Shown piece after piece: positions 51,396 to 60,976 of a stretch of DNA of 64,000 nucleotides. A program made the translations under genes and the position numbers. Origin of the DNA: Clostridia bacterium (GTDB lineage Bacteria > Bacillota > Clostridia > Christensenellales > Borkfalkiaceae); contig CAAFMS010000004.1 in NCBI GenBank assembly GCA_900764105.1, positions 8,930-72,929 on the forward strand, in the 5' to 3' direction. A model generated the notes under the pieces. It searched no databases and had not been told where the DNA came from. It saw nothing but the letters and a program-made list of their open reading frames with translations. Position 1 is the first letter of the stretch. Every line of letters begins with the position of its first letter.

Positions 51396-52310
51396 ATGAA
51401 CAACAAAAAGATAAAACCAAAATTCACTTCGGTCGGTTTCGGCAGCGCCTATTTTTCCGTCGCGGTCGTTTCCATACTTTTGGCGAGCGTGATTTTTACG
51501 TTTGTGTTTATCCTTTCCGGCGTTTCGGGCGATTCCGTTACGGATAAGAATTGGTATAAATACCTTAGTTACGTTCTTACCCCGACGGCGATTTCATTGT
51601 CGCTCGTCCTCTTTACGAAAGCGAACGGCGAATACCTTACGGAAGTGTGTCGGGTCAACAAAACGAGCGTTAAATACTATTTGTACGCCATACTTTTATC
51701 CGTTGCAACCTTTTTCGGACTGACGGGACTTAACGGATATTTTATTCAATTCCTGCAAAAATTCGGCTATAAATACCCCGAACAGAGTCTGCCGACTTTT
51801 TCGGCGGTAAATATAATTCTCACCGTACTCACCGTATGCGTGATACCCGCAGTTACCGAAGAGGCTTTTTTCAGAGGCGTTTTAACGAGAAGTCTCGACG
51901 GCGCGAATACCGTTATAGCCTGTTTAACGGGCGGTCTGTATTTCTCGCTTTTCCACATGAATCCCGCGCAGACTCCGTATCAATTCGCTCTCGGTTTTTG
52001 CTACACGCTTCTCGCTCTGAAATCGGGGTCTGTATTTCCTACGGTTATCGCTCACTTCTTAAATAACCTTATTATAGTAATTTTGTACTACGCCGCGCCG
52101 ACTTTCGGCGGTTTTACGGGCGTAGCGGGGATAATTGCGACCGTTTTGGGTACGGCGGCTACGGCTCTATTCGTCGCTTTATTGCTAATCGGCAAAAAGG
52201 AAGAAGAGGGAAAAGAGAGGTTTCCTTACGACTATAAAACGTTTTTCCTGTATTCCGCAATCGGCGTTGCGGCATGCGTTATAATATGGTTTTCGGGGCT
52301 TTTGCAATGA
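51396..52310 (+). CDS. CPBP-family intramembrane metalloprotease
   Basis: 304 residues with about eight membrane helices. The CPBP (Abi/CAAX protease) motifs are EEAFFRG (EExxxR, about residues 153-159), SLFHM (FxxxH, about 187) and HFLNN (HxxxN/B, about 218). Such proteases act on prenylated or membrane peptides and often give bacteriocin immunity. A family copy of the AAGTTATATT repeat lies upstream (51308-51357). The stop overlaps rlmH as ATGA. Confidence 0.88.
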   Translation: MNNKKIKPKFTSVGFGSAYFSVAVVSILLASVIFTFVFILSGVSGDSVTDKNWYKYLSYVLTPTAISLSLVLFTKANGEYLTEVCRVNKTSVKYYLYAILLSVATFFGLTGLNGYFIQFLQKFGYKYPEQSLPTFSAVNIILTVLTVCVIPAVTEEAFFRGVLTRSLDGANTVIACLTGGLYFSLFHMNPAQTPYQFALGFCYTLLALKSGSVFPTVIAHFLNNLIIVILYYAAPTFGGFTGVAGIIATVLGTAATALFVALLLIGKKEEEGKERFPYDYKTFFLYSAIGVAACVIIWFSGLLQ

Positions 52311-52780
52311 TAAAAATACGAATAGTTGCCGTCGGCAGAGTAAAGGAAAAATATTTTTCGGAAGCGGTGAGCGAGTATAGCAAAAGGCTTTCGAGATTCT
52401 GCGACTTTTCGCTCGTTGAGGTTAAAGAAGAAAATTACGACAAGGCGACCGCCGCAAACGTTGAAAAAATACTTTCTATCGAGGGCGAACGCATAGAAAA
52501 GGCGATAAAAGGTACGCCCGTCTGCCTCGCGATAGAGGGCAAGAAACTCTCGTCCGAGGGGCTTGCGGAGTTTATAAAGACAAAAATCGACAGAGGCGAG
52601 GGCGAAATAACCTTCATAATCGGCGGAAGTTACGGAATAGACGAACGGGTAAAACGCCTGTGCAAGGACAAAATTTCCTTTTCGGACATGACTTTTCCGC
52701 ATACGTTGGCGAGAGTAATGCTTTCCGAGCAAATCTACAGGGCTTTTACGATAATAAACGGGGCGGAATACCATAAATGA
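52307..52780 (+). CDS. rlmH: 23S rRNA (pseudouridine1915-N3)-methyltransferase
   Basis: RlmH is a small SPOUT (knotted) methylase acting on helix 69 of the ribosome. 157 residues from the ATG at 52307, beginning MIKIRIVAVGRVKEKYF. The SAM-binding knot is in ITFIIGGSYGIDERVK (about residues 101-116) and the C-terminal MTFPHTLARVMLSEQIYRAF is diagnostic. The upstream frame to 52274 lies inside the CPBP gene. Start and stop both overlap neighbours as ATGA. Confidence 0.95.
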   Translation: MIKIRIVAVGRVKEKYFSEAVSEYSKRLSRFCDFSLVEVKEENYDKATAANVEKILSIEGERIEKAIKGTPVCLAIEGKKLSSEGLAEFIKTKIDRGEGEITFIIGGSYGIDERVKRLCKDKISFSDMTFPHTLARVMLSEQIYRAFTIINGAEYHK

Positions 52781-53232
52781 CGGACGAAAAAATCAAATTT
52801 ATGAAAGCGGCGCTTAAAGAAGCGGACAAAGCCGAGAAAAAAGAAGAGGTGCCGATAGGCTGCGTTATCGTAAAAGACGGCAAAATTTTTACGAGGGCGC
52901 ATAACCTCAGGCAGACCAAACGGCTCGCGACGGCTCACGCGGAGACCCTCGCCATAGAAAAGGCTTGCAGAAAACTCGGCGACTGGCGACTTGACGACTG
53001 CGAACTTTACGTTACGTTGGAGCCTTGCGCCATGTGCGCGGGGGCGATTGCCAACGCTCGCATAAAGAAAGTGTATTTCGGGGCGTACGAACCGAAAGGC
53101 GGCGGCGCGGTGAGCAGATTTGACATTTTAACGGGCAGCGGACTTAATCACGTTACCGACTTCGAGGGCGGCGTAATGGAAGAGGAATGTTCCGAAAAGT
53201 TAAAAACTTTTTTTAAAACTCGTCGCAAATAG
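52777..53232 (+). CDS. tadA: tRNA-specific adenosine deaminase
   Basis: TadA converts A34 to inosine in tRNA-Arg(ACG). The zinc deaminase motif is complete: AHAETLAIEKA (His and catalytic Glu, about residues 50-60) and LEPCAMCAGAI (Cys pair, about 81-91). VPIGCVIVKDG and ARIKKVYFGA are also typical. 151 residues. It overlaps rlmH by 4 bp. Confidence 0.94.
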   Translation: MTDEKIKFMKAALKEADKAEKKEEVPIGCVIVKDGKIFTRAHNLRQTKRLATAHAETLAIEKACRKLGDWRLDDCELYVTLEPCAMCAGAIANARIKKVYFGAYEPKGGGAVSRFDILTGSGLNHVTDFEGGVMEEECSEKLKTFFKTRRK

Positions 53233-53326
53233 TCAGATTTACTTGATTAAATCGTGAAGATTATATATAATGTATAAGACAAATGAAAACAGCCTTGCGG
53301 CTTAGAAACGAATTTCGGAGGAAGCA

Positions 53327-54286
53327 ATGATTACACACAGCACGGAGATTAAACTTTTTGCAGGCAATTCCAACAGGAACTTGGCGGAGGCGATTTCAAA
53401 AGAACTCAGAATTCCTTTGAGCGACTGCGAAGTCGGGCATTTCTCGGACGGAGAAACGAGTGTTCACCTCGGCGAATCGGTAAGAGGAAGAGACGTATTC
53501 ATCATTCAGTCCACCAGCGCTCCCGTAAACGAGAACCTTATGGAACTTCTCATTATGATTGACGCGGCAAGGAGGGCTTCGGCAGGAAGAATTACGGCGG
53601 TTATGCCTTATTTCGGATACGCCCGTCAGGACAGAAAAGCAAAGGCGAGAGATCCGATTACGGCGAAACTCGTTGCAGACATTATCACTTCGGCAGGCGC
53701 GGACAGAATTCTTACCATGGACTTACACGCCAACCAGATTCAGGGATTTTTCGATATACCCGTCGACCATCTCGTCGGCGGACCTATCCTTTACAAATAC
53801 TTCCAGAAATTCGTTGACGATGATTTCGTCGTCGTATCTCCCGACGTAGGCTCCGTATCGAGAGCGAGAAACGTCGCGGCGAAACTTAATTGCCCGATGG
53901 CGATAGTAGACAAGAGACGCCCGAAGGCTAATCAGGTCGAAGTTATGAACATTATCGGCGACGTAAGCGGCAAGACCTGCCTTATGGTTGACGATATGAT
54001 AGATACCGCAGGTACTATATGTCAGGGCGCGGAGGCGTTGTACAATAACGGAGCGAAGAAAATATTCGCTTGCTGTACTCACGCCGTATTAAGCGGCCCC
54101 GCCATTCAGAGATTAAATGACTCGCATATCGACAAACTCGTAGTTTTGGACACGATACCGCTTCCCGAAGAGAAGAGGCTTCCGAAAATCGAAGTTCTTT
54201 CGGTTGCGAAGGTGTTCGCTCAGGCGATAAATATCGTTTACAAAGACGCGAAGATGTCCGATATTTACGAAAAACAGGATAAGTAA
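53327..54286 (+). CDS. prs: Ribose-phosphate pyrophosphokinase
   Basis: Makes PRPP from ribose-5-phosphate and ATP for purine, pyrimidine, His and Trp synthesis. 319 residues: FSDGETSVHLGESVRG, YFGYARQDRKAKARDPITAKLVAD, the ribose-phosphate motif LTMDLHANQIQGFFDIPVDHL, SPDVGSVSRARNVA and the PRPP loop LMVDDMIDTAGTI. GGAGG lies 6 nt before the ATG. PRPP made here is the substrate of the hpt product 37 kb away. Confidence 0.97.
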   Translation: MITHSTEIKLFAGNSNRNLAEAISKELRIPLSDCEVGHFSDGETSVHLGESVRGRDVFIIQSTSAPVNENLMELLIMIDAARRASAGRITAVMPYFGYARQDRKAKARDPITAKLVADIITSAGADRILTMDLHANQIQGFFDIPVDHLVGGPILYKYFQKFVDDDFVVVSPDVGSVSRARNVAAKLNCPMAIVDKRRPKANQVEVMNIIGDVSGKTCLMVDDMIDTAGTICQGAEALYNNGAKKIFACCTHAVLSGPAIQRLNDSHIDKLVVLDTIPLPEEKRLPKIEVLSVAKVFAQAINIVYKDAKMSDIYEKQDK

Positions 54287-54307
54287 ACAACTGAGAAAAG
54301 ATAAGTA

Positions 54308-54336
54308 GGTTGTCGCTTTGTCGGCGACAACCTTTT
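54308..54336 (+). terminator. Terminator after prs
   Basis: GGTTGTCGC/GCGACAACC stem with a 7-nt loop and TTTT. Confidence 0.85.
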
Positions 54337-54444
54337 ATATCGTTTGCGTGGGATAAAAAACGAGAGACTATTGCTCTCATTGCCTTCGACGTCTATTAAA
54401 TCTACCCCATAGGAGAAAGCAAATTTAAATAAAAGGAAAAGAGT

Positions 54445-55020
54445 ATGTATTTAGTCGTAGGTCTCGGAAATCCGGGTGATAAATATCTTAAAACACTCCA
54501 TAACCTCGGTTTTATGGCGGTCGAACTTCTCGCCGAAAAAAACGGCGTGAATTTCGATAAAAAAGGCTTTAACGGACTGTACGGAGTAAAGAATATAAGC
54601 GGCGAGAAAGTCATATTTTTAAAGCCGCAGACCTTTATGAATTTAAGCGGCGAGAGCGTAGAACCTATCGCGGCATACTTTAAAATACCGACCGAAAACA
54701 TACTCGTGATTTACGACGATATAGATATACCGATAGGCTCGCTTCGTATTCGCAAAAGCGGATCTCCCGGTACGCATAACGGAATGAGAAACGTGACGAA
54801 AATGCTCGGGACGGAAAATTTTCCGAGAGTGAGAATAGGAACGAAGCCCGAGGGCGATTACGAAATACTTTCCTACGTTTTATCCGACGTAAAGAAAGCC
54901 GACGAACCGAAATTCAAATTCTCGGTAAACGAAGCGGTTTCAGCCGCCGACGAATTTATTCGCGGCAAGAAAATCGACGACGTAATGTGTAAGTTCAACG
55001 GTCATTCTTATACCGAGTGA
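54445..55020 (+). CDS. pth: Peptidyl-tRNA hydrolase
   Basis: Frees tRNA from peptidyl-tRNA dropped by the ribosome. 191 residues: VGLGNPGDKYLKTLHNLGFMAVE (residues 3-25, catalytic His in LHN), KPQTFMNLSGESV (Asn near 68), IYDDIDIPIGSLRIRKSGSPGTHNGMRN (catalytic Asp near 93). It is followed by mfd and a prsA-like gene, the standard Bacillota order. A terminator-like hairpin lies between pth and mfd. Confidence 0.96.
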   Translation: MYLVVGLGNPGDKYLKTLHNLGFMAVELLAEKNGVNFDKKGFNGLYGVKNISGEKVIFLKPQTFMNLSGESVEPIAAYFKIPTENILVIYDDIDIPIGSLRIRKSGSPGTHNGMRNVTKMLGTENFPRVRIGTKPEGDYEILSYVLSDVKKADEPKFKFSVNEAVSAADEFIRGKKIDDVMCKFNGHSYTE

Positions 55021-55124
55021 CGAAGTTCCTCCTTTGGGAAAACGTCGGTAACGCAATTTGCTTTCTCCTTCGGGGAAAGTGGCGGCGAAGCCGACGATAG
55101 GGGAAACGCTCAATATTTTAACCT

Positions 55125-55160
55125 TAACGCCTTTTAAGGCGTTTTGCGTTTTTTTTGCTA
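55125..55160 (+). terminator. Hairpin with T run between pth and mfd
   Basis: AACGCCTTTTAAGGCGTT followed by TTGCGTTTTTTTTG, 12 bp before the mfd start. Confidence 0.7.
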
Positions 55161-55171
55161 AAAAATAAAAT

Positions 55172-58100
55172 ATGCTCAAAGAATTTCTAAAAGCAGAAAA
55201 CTCGGGCGGGGAGATTTCCTCGGTCGTAAAATTTGTCCGCAGCGGCGCGCCCTCTGCGGCTTTCGGCGTATCGTTTGCGGAGAAGTGTCATATCGCCTGC
55301 GCTTTGGATACGCCCTTTTTGTATATCGTAAAAGACGGGTTTTACGGGGCGAAAATAAAAGAAGAACTCGCCGCAATGCTCGGCGAAGAGGTGGTATATC
55401 TGCCGCCTAAGGACGACGTTTTGCTTTATAAAACCGCCTTTGACAAAACGAGGTATTACGAGCGTTTAGAGGCGATTTATAAGATTCAGAGCGGCGCGAA
55501 ATACGTCGTCGCAACGACCGAAAGCCTTTTGCAACTATTTCCGAAAAAACTTCCGTCAATCGCGATAGAGAGAGGTCAGACCTTAGACCCTTACGAACTC
55601 GCTTCGTTTTTAGTCAAATGCGGATATAAAAGGCGTGAATTTGCCGAGGATAAGGCTTCGTTTGCGTTAAGAGGCGATATTTTCGAGATTTATCCCGTAG
55701 GCTCGCAAAGCGTTTACAGAATCGACTTTTTCGGCGACGAAATCGAAACCGTGACGGAATACGTCGGCGGCGACAAAGAGAATAAAAAGACGGTGGCGAA
55801 AGTCACGGTAATATCGGCAACCGACGCGATAATAAGAAAAGAAGACTCGGACGGTATAAAAACAAGGCTCAAAGAGTCGCTGTCGAAGTTTAAAACCTTG
55901 CTCGTAAAAGACGACGCGAGAAGAATCGTTTCGGAACTTACCGAAAAAATCGACGAGGGCGAGACGGGCGACGAGTTGCAGTTTTTAATGCCCGTACTTC
56001 CGACCGTCACCGACGACCCGTTGTCCTTTTTCTCAAAAGATACCGTCGTTATATTCGATGAGTGCAAAATGATTGCCGACAATCTCTCGGCGATAATCAA
56101 AGAGCATACGGAAAGAGTTCTGACCCTTTCGAGAACGGGCAGAGCGTTGGATTTCACTATTTTACAACTTGCGGACAGCAATAAACTCATAAAACGCTTT
56201 GCGGAGTTTAAGGAACTCGCCCTTCAGAATCTGACGACGACTATTCCGTTCTTTAATCCGCTCAAAACGTTCGCGGTAAAGAGTACGCCCGTCGCGAGGT
56301 ACTCGGCGAAAATCGAAGATTTATTCAGAGACGTCAAGAATTGGAAATTTACGGGCTACAAAATAGTTGTGTGCTGCGGAAGCGGGGCAAGGGCGGAAAA
56401 AATTGCCGACGCGTTCGCGGAACAGGGCATACCCGCTCTTCGTTCGGACGGCGACGGCGTTCGCTTCGGAATGGTTCAGGTCTCGTCCTTTTTCCTGCCT
56501 ACGGGTCTTATATCCCACGAGGCGAAACTTGTTTTAATCGGCACGGGCGACCTCTTTTTGGACAAACCCGAGGAAAAGAAGATTAAAAAGAAAAGGGGCG
56601 ATTTATTTCAAGCCCCCGAAGTCGGGGATTTTGCCGTTCACGAAATCCACGGCGTAGGCTACGTTACGGGCGTAAAGAGAATTACCACGCAGGACGGAAG
56701 CAAAGACTACGTTGCCGTTCAGTATCAGGGCGGCGATATGCTGTACGTCGGCGTGGACCAGATGGACAGATTGACGAAGTACGTCGGCGGCGACAAGCCT
56801 ACGCTTAACAAAATAGGCGGAAAGGAGTTCGACCGCATAAAGCAAAGAGTCAAAGCCTCTATCGCCGAAATGACGATAAACTTAAAGCAACTTTACAAAT
56901 TGCGTAAGGAGAAAAAGGGTTTTGCGTTTTCGCCCGACACTTCGCTGTCCGACGAATTCGACGAGCAGTTCGAGTTCGAAGCCACCGACGACCAACTTCA
57001 ATCGGAAGCCGAGATTAAAGCGGATATGGAGAGCGACAAGGTTATGGACAGACTTCTTTGCGGCGACGTCGGTTTCGGCAAGACCGAGGTTGCGTTCAGA
57101 GCGGCGTTCAAGGCGATAACCGACGGAAAACAGGTCGCTTTGGTTTGTCCCACAACGATACTTTGCGAACAGCATTACAGGGCGGCTTTATCGAGGTTTA
57201 AAAACTTCGGAATAAGAATCGCCGCGCTCAACAGATTTAAAACTCAAAAACAGGCAGAAAGTACGATTAAAGGACTTATAGACGGGGATATAGACTTCGT
57301 TATAGGTACTCACGCCCTCTTTAACAAAGAGGTAAAGTTCAAGGATTTAGGGCTTTTAATACTCGACGAGGAACAGCGTTTCGGGGTCGAGCATAAAGAA
57401 AAACTTAAACTTTTGAAAGACAACGTGGACACGCTTACGATGACGGCGACCCCCATACCGAGAACGCTTCACATGTCGCTTTCGGGAATAAGGGATATAA
57501 GTACCATATCCACGCCGCCGAAAGTCAGAATACCCGTTCAGACATACGTCACCGAGGAGAGCGACGCTTTAATCGTTGACGCGGTAAGACGCGAACTTTC
57601 GAGAGAAGGACAGGTACTCATACTGTATAACAGAGTCGAGACGATATATAAATTCAGCGAACACGTCAGAGAACTTCTGCCCGACGCGAAGATAATTACC
57701 GCCCACGGCAGAATGGATAAACGGGCTTTGGAAGACAGCGTTATGAGTTTTTACGACGAAAAATATAACGTTATGATAGCGACGACGATTATCGAAAACG
57801 GCATCGACCTTCCGAAAGCGAATACTTTAATCGTAATCGACGCCGACAGACTCGGACTTTCTACATTGTACCAACTTAAAGGCAGGGTGGGCAGAAGTAA
57901 CGTAATGGCTCACGCTTATTTCACGTTCAAGCAGGAAAAAGTGCTTTCCGATACGGCTTATAAACGGCTTTCCGCTTTAATGGAATTTACCGAAATGGGG
58001 AGCGGATATAAAATCGCCCTTCGCGACCTTGAAATAAGGGGCGCGGGCAACGTTTTAGGCAGAGAACAACACGGTCACATGGACAAGATCGGCTACGAAT

Positions 58101-58579
58101 TATACAACAAACTCTTAAAGGAAAGTCTCGGCGAGACGGTCAAAGATTACGACACCGAACTCGACGTGAATATGGACGCGTACATTCCCGAAGAGTACAT
58201 TTCAACGCCGCCGTCGAGAATGGACTGTTACAAGCAGATAGCCGAAATCAAGACGGCGGAAGACGAGAACAGAGTGCGTTCGTCTCTTGAAGAAAACTAC
58301 GGAAAAGTCCCCGTAGAAGTCGATAATCTCATACTTATCGCAAAATTGAAGAACGCCGCGAGACGGAAAGGAGCGATAAAAGTCGGACTTAACAAGTCGA
58401 GGGCTTACGTCGTTTTGAACGGTCTCGACAGTCTGAAAAGCGGCGGGCTTTTAGATCGGATAAACGCCGAGAAAGAGGACGTGAAACTCTCGTTTACGGA
58501 TAACCCCGTCATAGATTTTTACGCGTCGACGGACACGCGGGCGACTGCCGAATATATGCTCGATTTTCTTCAATCGTAA
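55172..58579 (+). CDS. mfd: Transcription-repair coupling factor
   Basis: Mfd removes RNA polymerase stalled at DNA lesions and recruits UvrA. 1135 residues with normal order: UvrB-homology region (FLYIVKDGFYGAKIKEEL, YETASELLQ-type blocks), RNAP-interacting CarD-like domain (VGDFAVHEIHGVGYVTGVKRI, about residues 485-505), translocase with Walker A LLCGDVGFGKTEVAFRAA (about 628), DEEQRFGVEHKEKLK (DEEQ box, about 730), TATPIPRTLHMSL, and the C-terminal regulatory TRCF domain. No ribosome site is obvious near the ATG except a weak one. Confidence 0.97.
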   Translation: MLKEFLKAENSGGEISSVVKFVRSGAPSAAFGVSFAEKCHIACALDTPFLYIVKDGFYGAKIKEELAAMLGEEVVYLPPKDDVLLYKTAFDKTRYYERLEAIYKIQSGAKYVVATTESLLQLFPKKLPSIAIERGQTLDPYELASFLVKCGYKRREFAEDKASFALRGDIFEIYPVGSQSVYRIDFFGDEIETVTEYVGGDKENKKTVAKVTVISATDAIIRKEDSDGIKTRLKESLSKFKTLLVKDDARRIVSELTEKIDEGETGDELQFLMPVLPTVTDDPLSFFSKDTVVIFDECKMIADNLSAIIKEHTERVLTLSRTGRALDFTILQLADSNKLIKRFAEFKELALQNLTTTIPFFNPLKTFAVKSTPVARYSAKIEDLFRDVKNWKFTGYKIVVCCGSGARAEKIADAFAEQGIPALRSDGDGVRFGMVQVSSFFLPTGLISHEAKLVLIGTGDLFLDKPEEKKIKKKRGDLFQAPEVGDFAVHEIHGVGYVTGVKRITTQDGSKDYVAVQYQGGDMLYVGVDQMDRLTKYVGGDKPTLNKIGGKEFDRIKQRVKASIAEMTINLKQLYKLRKEKKGFAFSPDTSLSDEFDEQFEFEATDDQLQSEAEIKADMESDKVMDRLLCGDVGFGKTEVAFRAAFKAITDGKQVALVCPTTILCEQHYRAALSRFKNFGIRIAALNRFKTQKQAESTIKGLIDGDIDFVIGTHALFNKEVKFKDLGLLILDEEQRFGVEHKEKLKLLKDNVDTLTMTATPIPRTLHMSLSGIRDISTISTPPKVRIPVQTYVTEESDALIVDAVRRELSREGQVLILYNRVETIYKFSEHVRELLPDAKIITAHGRMDKRALEDSVMSFYDEKYNVMIATTIIENGIDLPKANTLIVIDADRLGLSTLYQLKGRVGRSNVMAHAYFTFKQEKVLSDTAYKRLSALMEFTEMGSGYKIALRDLEIRGAGNVLGREQHGHMDKIGYELYNKLLKESLGETVKDYDTELDVNMDAYIPEEYISTPPSRMDCYKQIAEIKTAEDENRVRSSLEENYGKVPVEVDNLILIAKLKNAARRKGAIKVGLNKSRAYVVLNGLDSLKSGGLLDRINAEKEDVKLSFTDNPVIDFYASTDTRATAEYMLDFLQS

Positions 58580-58810
58580 TTTAATTGCAACGCGTTTCGA
58601 GAGAAATCGAAAAAAACGCAATCATTCTCGGGAGAATACCGACTTAATACGATTAAAACGTAATTTTTTTAACATTTTCATTGTAAAGAGGTTAAAATAC
58701 CTTGCAATCGCAGGAAATTTTTAGTATAATGTATAGTATCTAAACTCCGTCGCTATGCGATTCCGTATAACGGAAAGTCGAGGCGGTCGGAATTGTACAG
58801 GAGTAGGTGT
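58580..58810. promoter_or_regulatory. Intergenic region with promoter of the PrsA/SurA-like gene
   Basis: TTGCAA (58702-58707), 17 nt, TATAAT (58725-58730). The leader holds imperfect palindromes (CGATTCCGTATAACGGAAAGTCG) and ends in CAGGAG before the ATG. Confidence 0.7.
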
Positions 58811-60841
58811 ATGAAAAAATTATTTTTCAAACTCGCGGCGCTCGTATCTCTCATAGCGATTGTATTCGGCGGGCTTGCCGGTTGCAATCTTTTCGAGGTG
58901 AATGCGGGCAGAGACATGGATCAGGTTGCCGCGACGGTCAATATCGACGGTAATGCCGACAGCGAAGTCAAGATCTACAAAAGAGACATGCTCGCGGGCT
59001 ATATGTCTTACGGTTATTACTACGTTCAGAAATACGGCTATACGACCTCTAAGGCGTATCAACTCGTTCTTAATAATCTCGTAAACAACGAAGTGATTAT
59101 GGCGAGCGGTAAAAACGCTCTCGCAGGCTCTGACGCTCTTTCCGTCGAGGACGTAAATTCTTACGGAATCGAAAACGTTTTATCTCTTCTTGCTTCCGAC
59201 AAAGACGTGGAGAAGTACGAAAGCGGCAAAAAATCGGCGGGAACGGACGGTTATACAAAGGGACTTAACGATTACGTCGCTTCCGTTTACTCGTCTGCTA
59301 AGACGACTTCTAAGGACGCGTCGTTCAGATTCGTTGACAAAGAGGACGTTTTAAAGGCAGTATCCGACGCGGTAGGTAACGTAAATTCGTTTATCGACTC
59401 GTTTATGGACAACGAAAAAGAGGACGACCACGATCACGAACATATTTCGTACACGACGAGAACCGTTCCCACGATGGAAAAGGAAGAAGAGAAGGTTGAC
59501 GTTGACGCTTGCATGAACGTTATCAAGAACGATACGAAAGGATTGAACGCAAAGGTCACGGGCGACAGACTTAAAGCACTCGGCAAAGGCTATAAAAAAC
59601 TTGTCGAACTCGGTCTTGTAACCGACGGAGAGAATTATTACGAGGGTAACGACAAGAACAACGCGACGGTTATGTCCGTGATGCAACTCGGCTACTTCAA
59701 AGATTCCGTAAGGTCGGCAATCGACAGCAAACTCGTAGATAAATACGAGAAGAAATTGAGAGACGAAAAGACCGCGACAGAGGACGAACTCTGGTCTCAG
59801 TACGAACAACTCAAAGCGAAACAGGAGTCCGAATATACGGGCGATATATCCGCTTTGGAAACGGCTCTCGGCAACGTATCGGCGAGTAATTTCGTCGTGT
59901 ACAATTCGAGCATCGGTTACGGCTACGTTTCTCACCTCGTTATAGAGTACACCGAAGAACAGAAAGCGAAAATCACCGAGGCAAAGGGTAAAGACGACGC
60001 CACGAACGAGACTGTTAAGGCGGTCGTAGACGGTCTTCAAAACGACATAGTCGTAAAAGACCTGAGAGACAGTTGGGTTAAATCGGGTTACGGTACTTAC
60101 GACGGAACGAACTTCAAGTTCGGCAAAAAGTACGTTTACAACACGAACGGTTCGCTTGCGACTTATCAGGGAAAAATAAGCGAAGTTACCTACTATACCG
60201 AGGAAGTCGACGACAAAGAAGAGGTTCACTTCAACTTCGGAAAAGTTACGGCTGAAAATAAAGACGCATCTTATTTAAAGAACGTACTTAAAGATTATCT
60301 CGGCGTAAACGTAACGGCAAACGATGTAGCGGAACAGGCGAAAAACGCAGACGGGGCAGATTATAAGACCCTTAACGCGGAAGGTAGAAAGGCTGTAATA
60401 AACAACTTCGAGGACGTTAAATTCGCGTTCAGCACCGATACGGGCAACTTCAATAAATATCTCGGATATTTGTATTCGCCTCTTACCGCTGCCAACAGTT
60501 ACGTTCCCGAGTTTGTAACGGCTTGCAAGACTGCGGTTGAAGGCGGCGCGGGTTCGGTCGTAATGTTTATGTCCGAGTCTTACGGACTTCACGTTCTTAT
60601 GTGTACCGAAACCGCTAAAGATTACGGAATGTACAAAGACAAGGACGCTTTCAAGGCGGATCTTGCAGTAAAAGACAGCGTTGCTTATAACTTCAAGAAA
60701 GCGAATATCGCCTTGATTGAAAGCACTTACGTTTCTAAGGCTGCTAACACAATAATAAAGAGTTATATTCCCGAAGACGGAAAGGATAACAAGTACGTAA
60801 AGCATTTTAAAAAGGTGTATAAAGACCTTATTACCGAATAA
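58811..60841 (+). CDS. PrsA/SurA-like lipoprotein, probable extracytoplasmic foldase
   Basis: 676 residues. Signal peptide KKLFFKLAALVSLIAIVFGG with lipobox LAGC (Cys near 24). The next 120 residues (ATVNIDGNADSEVKIYKRDMLAGYMSYGYYYVQKYGYT...LVNNEVIMASG) resemble the SurA-N chaperone domain found in PrsA. A C-terminal segment (VVMFMSESYGLHVLMCTETA) resembles the end of a parvulin domain, but the complete parvulin signature is not clear. It is about twice the size of PrsA. Its place after pth-mfd is the canonical site for prsA-like genes in Bacillota. A hairpin terminator (60866-60900) follows. Confidence 0.8.
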   Translation: MKKLFFKLAALVSLIAIVFGGLAGCNLFEVNAGRDMDQVAATVNIDGNADSEVKIYKRDMLAGYMSYGYYYVQKYGYTTSKAYQLVLNNLVNNEVIMASGKNALAGSDALSVEDVNSYGIENVLSLLASDKDVEKYESGKKSAGTDGYTKGLNDYVASVYSSAKTTSKDASFRFVDKEDVLKAVSDAVGNVNSFIDSFMDNEKEDDHDHEHISYTTRTVPTMEKEEEKVDVDACMNVIKNDTKGLNAKVTGDRLKALGKGYKKLVELGLVTDGENYYEGNDKNNATVMSVMQLGYFKDSVRSAIDSKLVDKYEKKLRDEKTATEDELWSQYEQLKAKQESEYTGDISALETALGNVSASNFVVYNSSIGYGYVSHLVIEYTEEQKAKITEAKGKDDATNETVKAVVDGLQNDIVVKDLRDSWVKSGYGTYDGTNFKFGKKYVYNTNGSLATYQGKISEVTYYTEEVDDKEEVHFNFGKVTAENKDASYLKNVLKDYLGVNVTANDVAEQAKNADGADYKTLNAEGRKAVINNFEDVKFAFSTDTGNFNKYLGYLYSPLTAANSYVPEFVTACKTAVEGGAGSVVMFMSESYGLHVLMCTETAKDYGMYKDKDAFKADLAVKDSVAYNFKKANIALIESTYVSKAANTIIKSYIPEDGKDNKYVKHFKKVYKDLITE

Positions 60842-60865
60842 TAATTTTTCATAAAACGTAAAAAC

Positions 60866-60904
60866 GCGGCGAGGTTGTCGGAAATCGACGACCTCGCCGC
60901 ATTT
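60866..60904 (+). terminator. Hairpin after the PrsA-like gene
   Basis: GCGGCGAGGTTGTCG/CGACGACCTCGCCGC 15-bp stem (one G-U), short ATTT tail; it lies between convergent genes. Confidence 0.7.
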
Positions 60905-60930
60905 GACAGCCACACGGATAATCCCATCAC

Positions 60931-60975
60931 GCCTTAAAGCCGTCTTTTTTGCATATTTTTGCAAATTCTCGCTCG
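60931..60975. repeat. 45-bp direct repeat, copy 1
   Basis: GCCTTAAAGCCGTCTTTTTTGC... GCAAATTCTCGCTCG; identical to 63850-63894 but for one base, same orientation. The pair brackets the WYL regulator and the lipoprotein gene. Confidence 0.85.
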
Positions 60976-60976
60976 G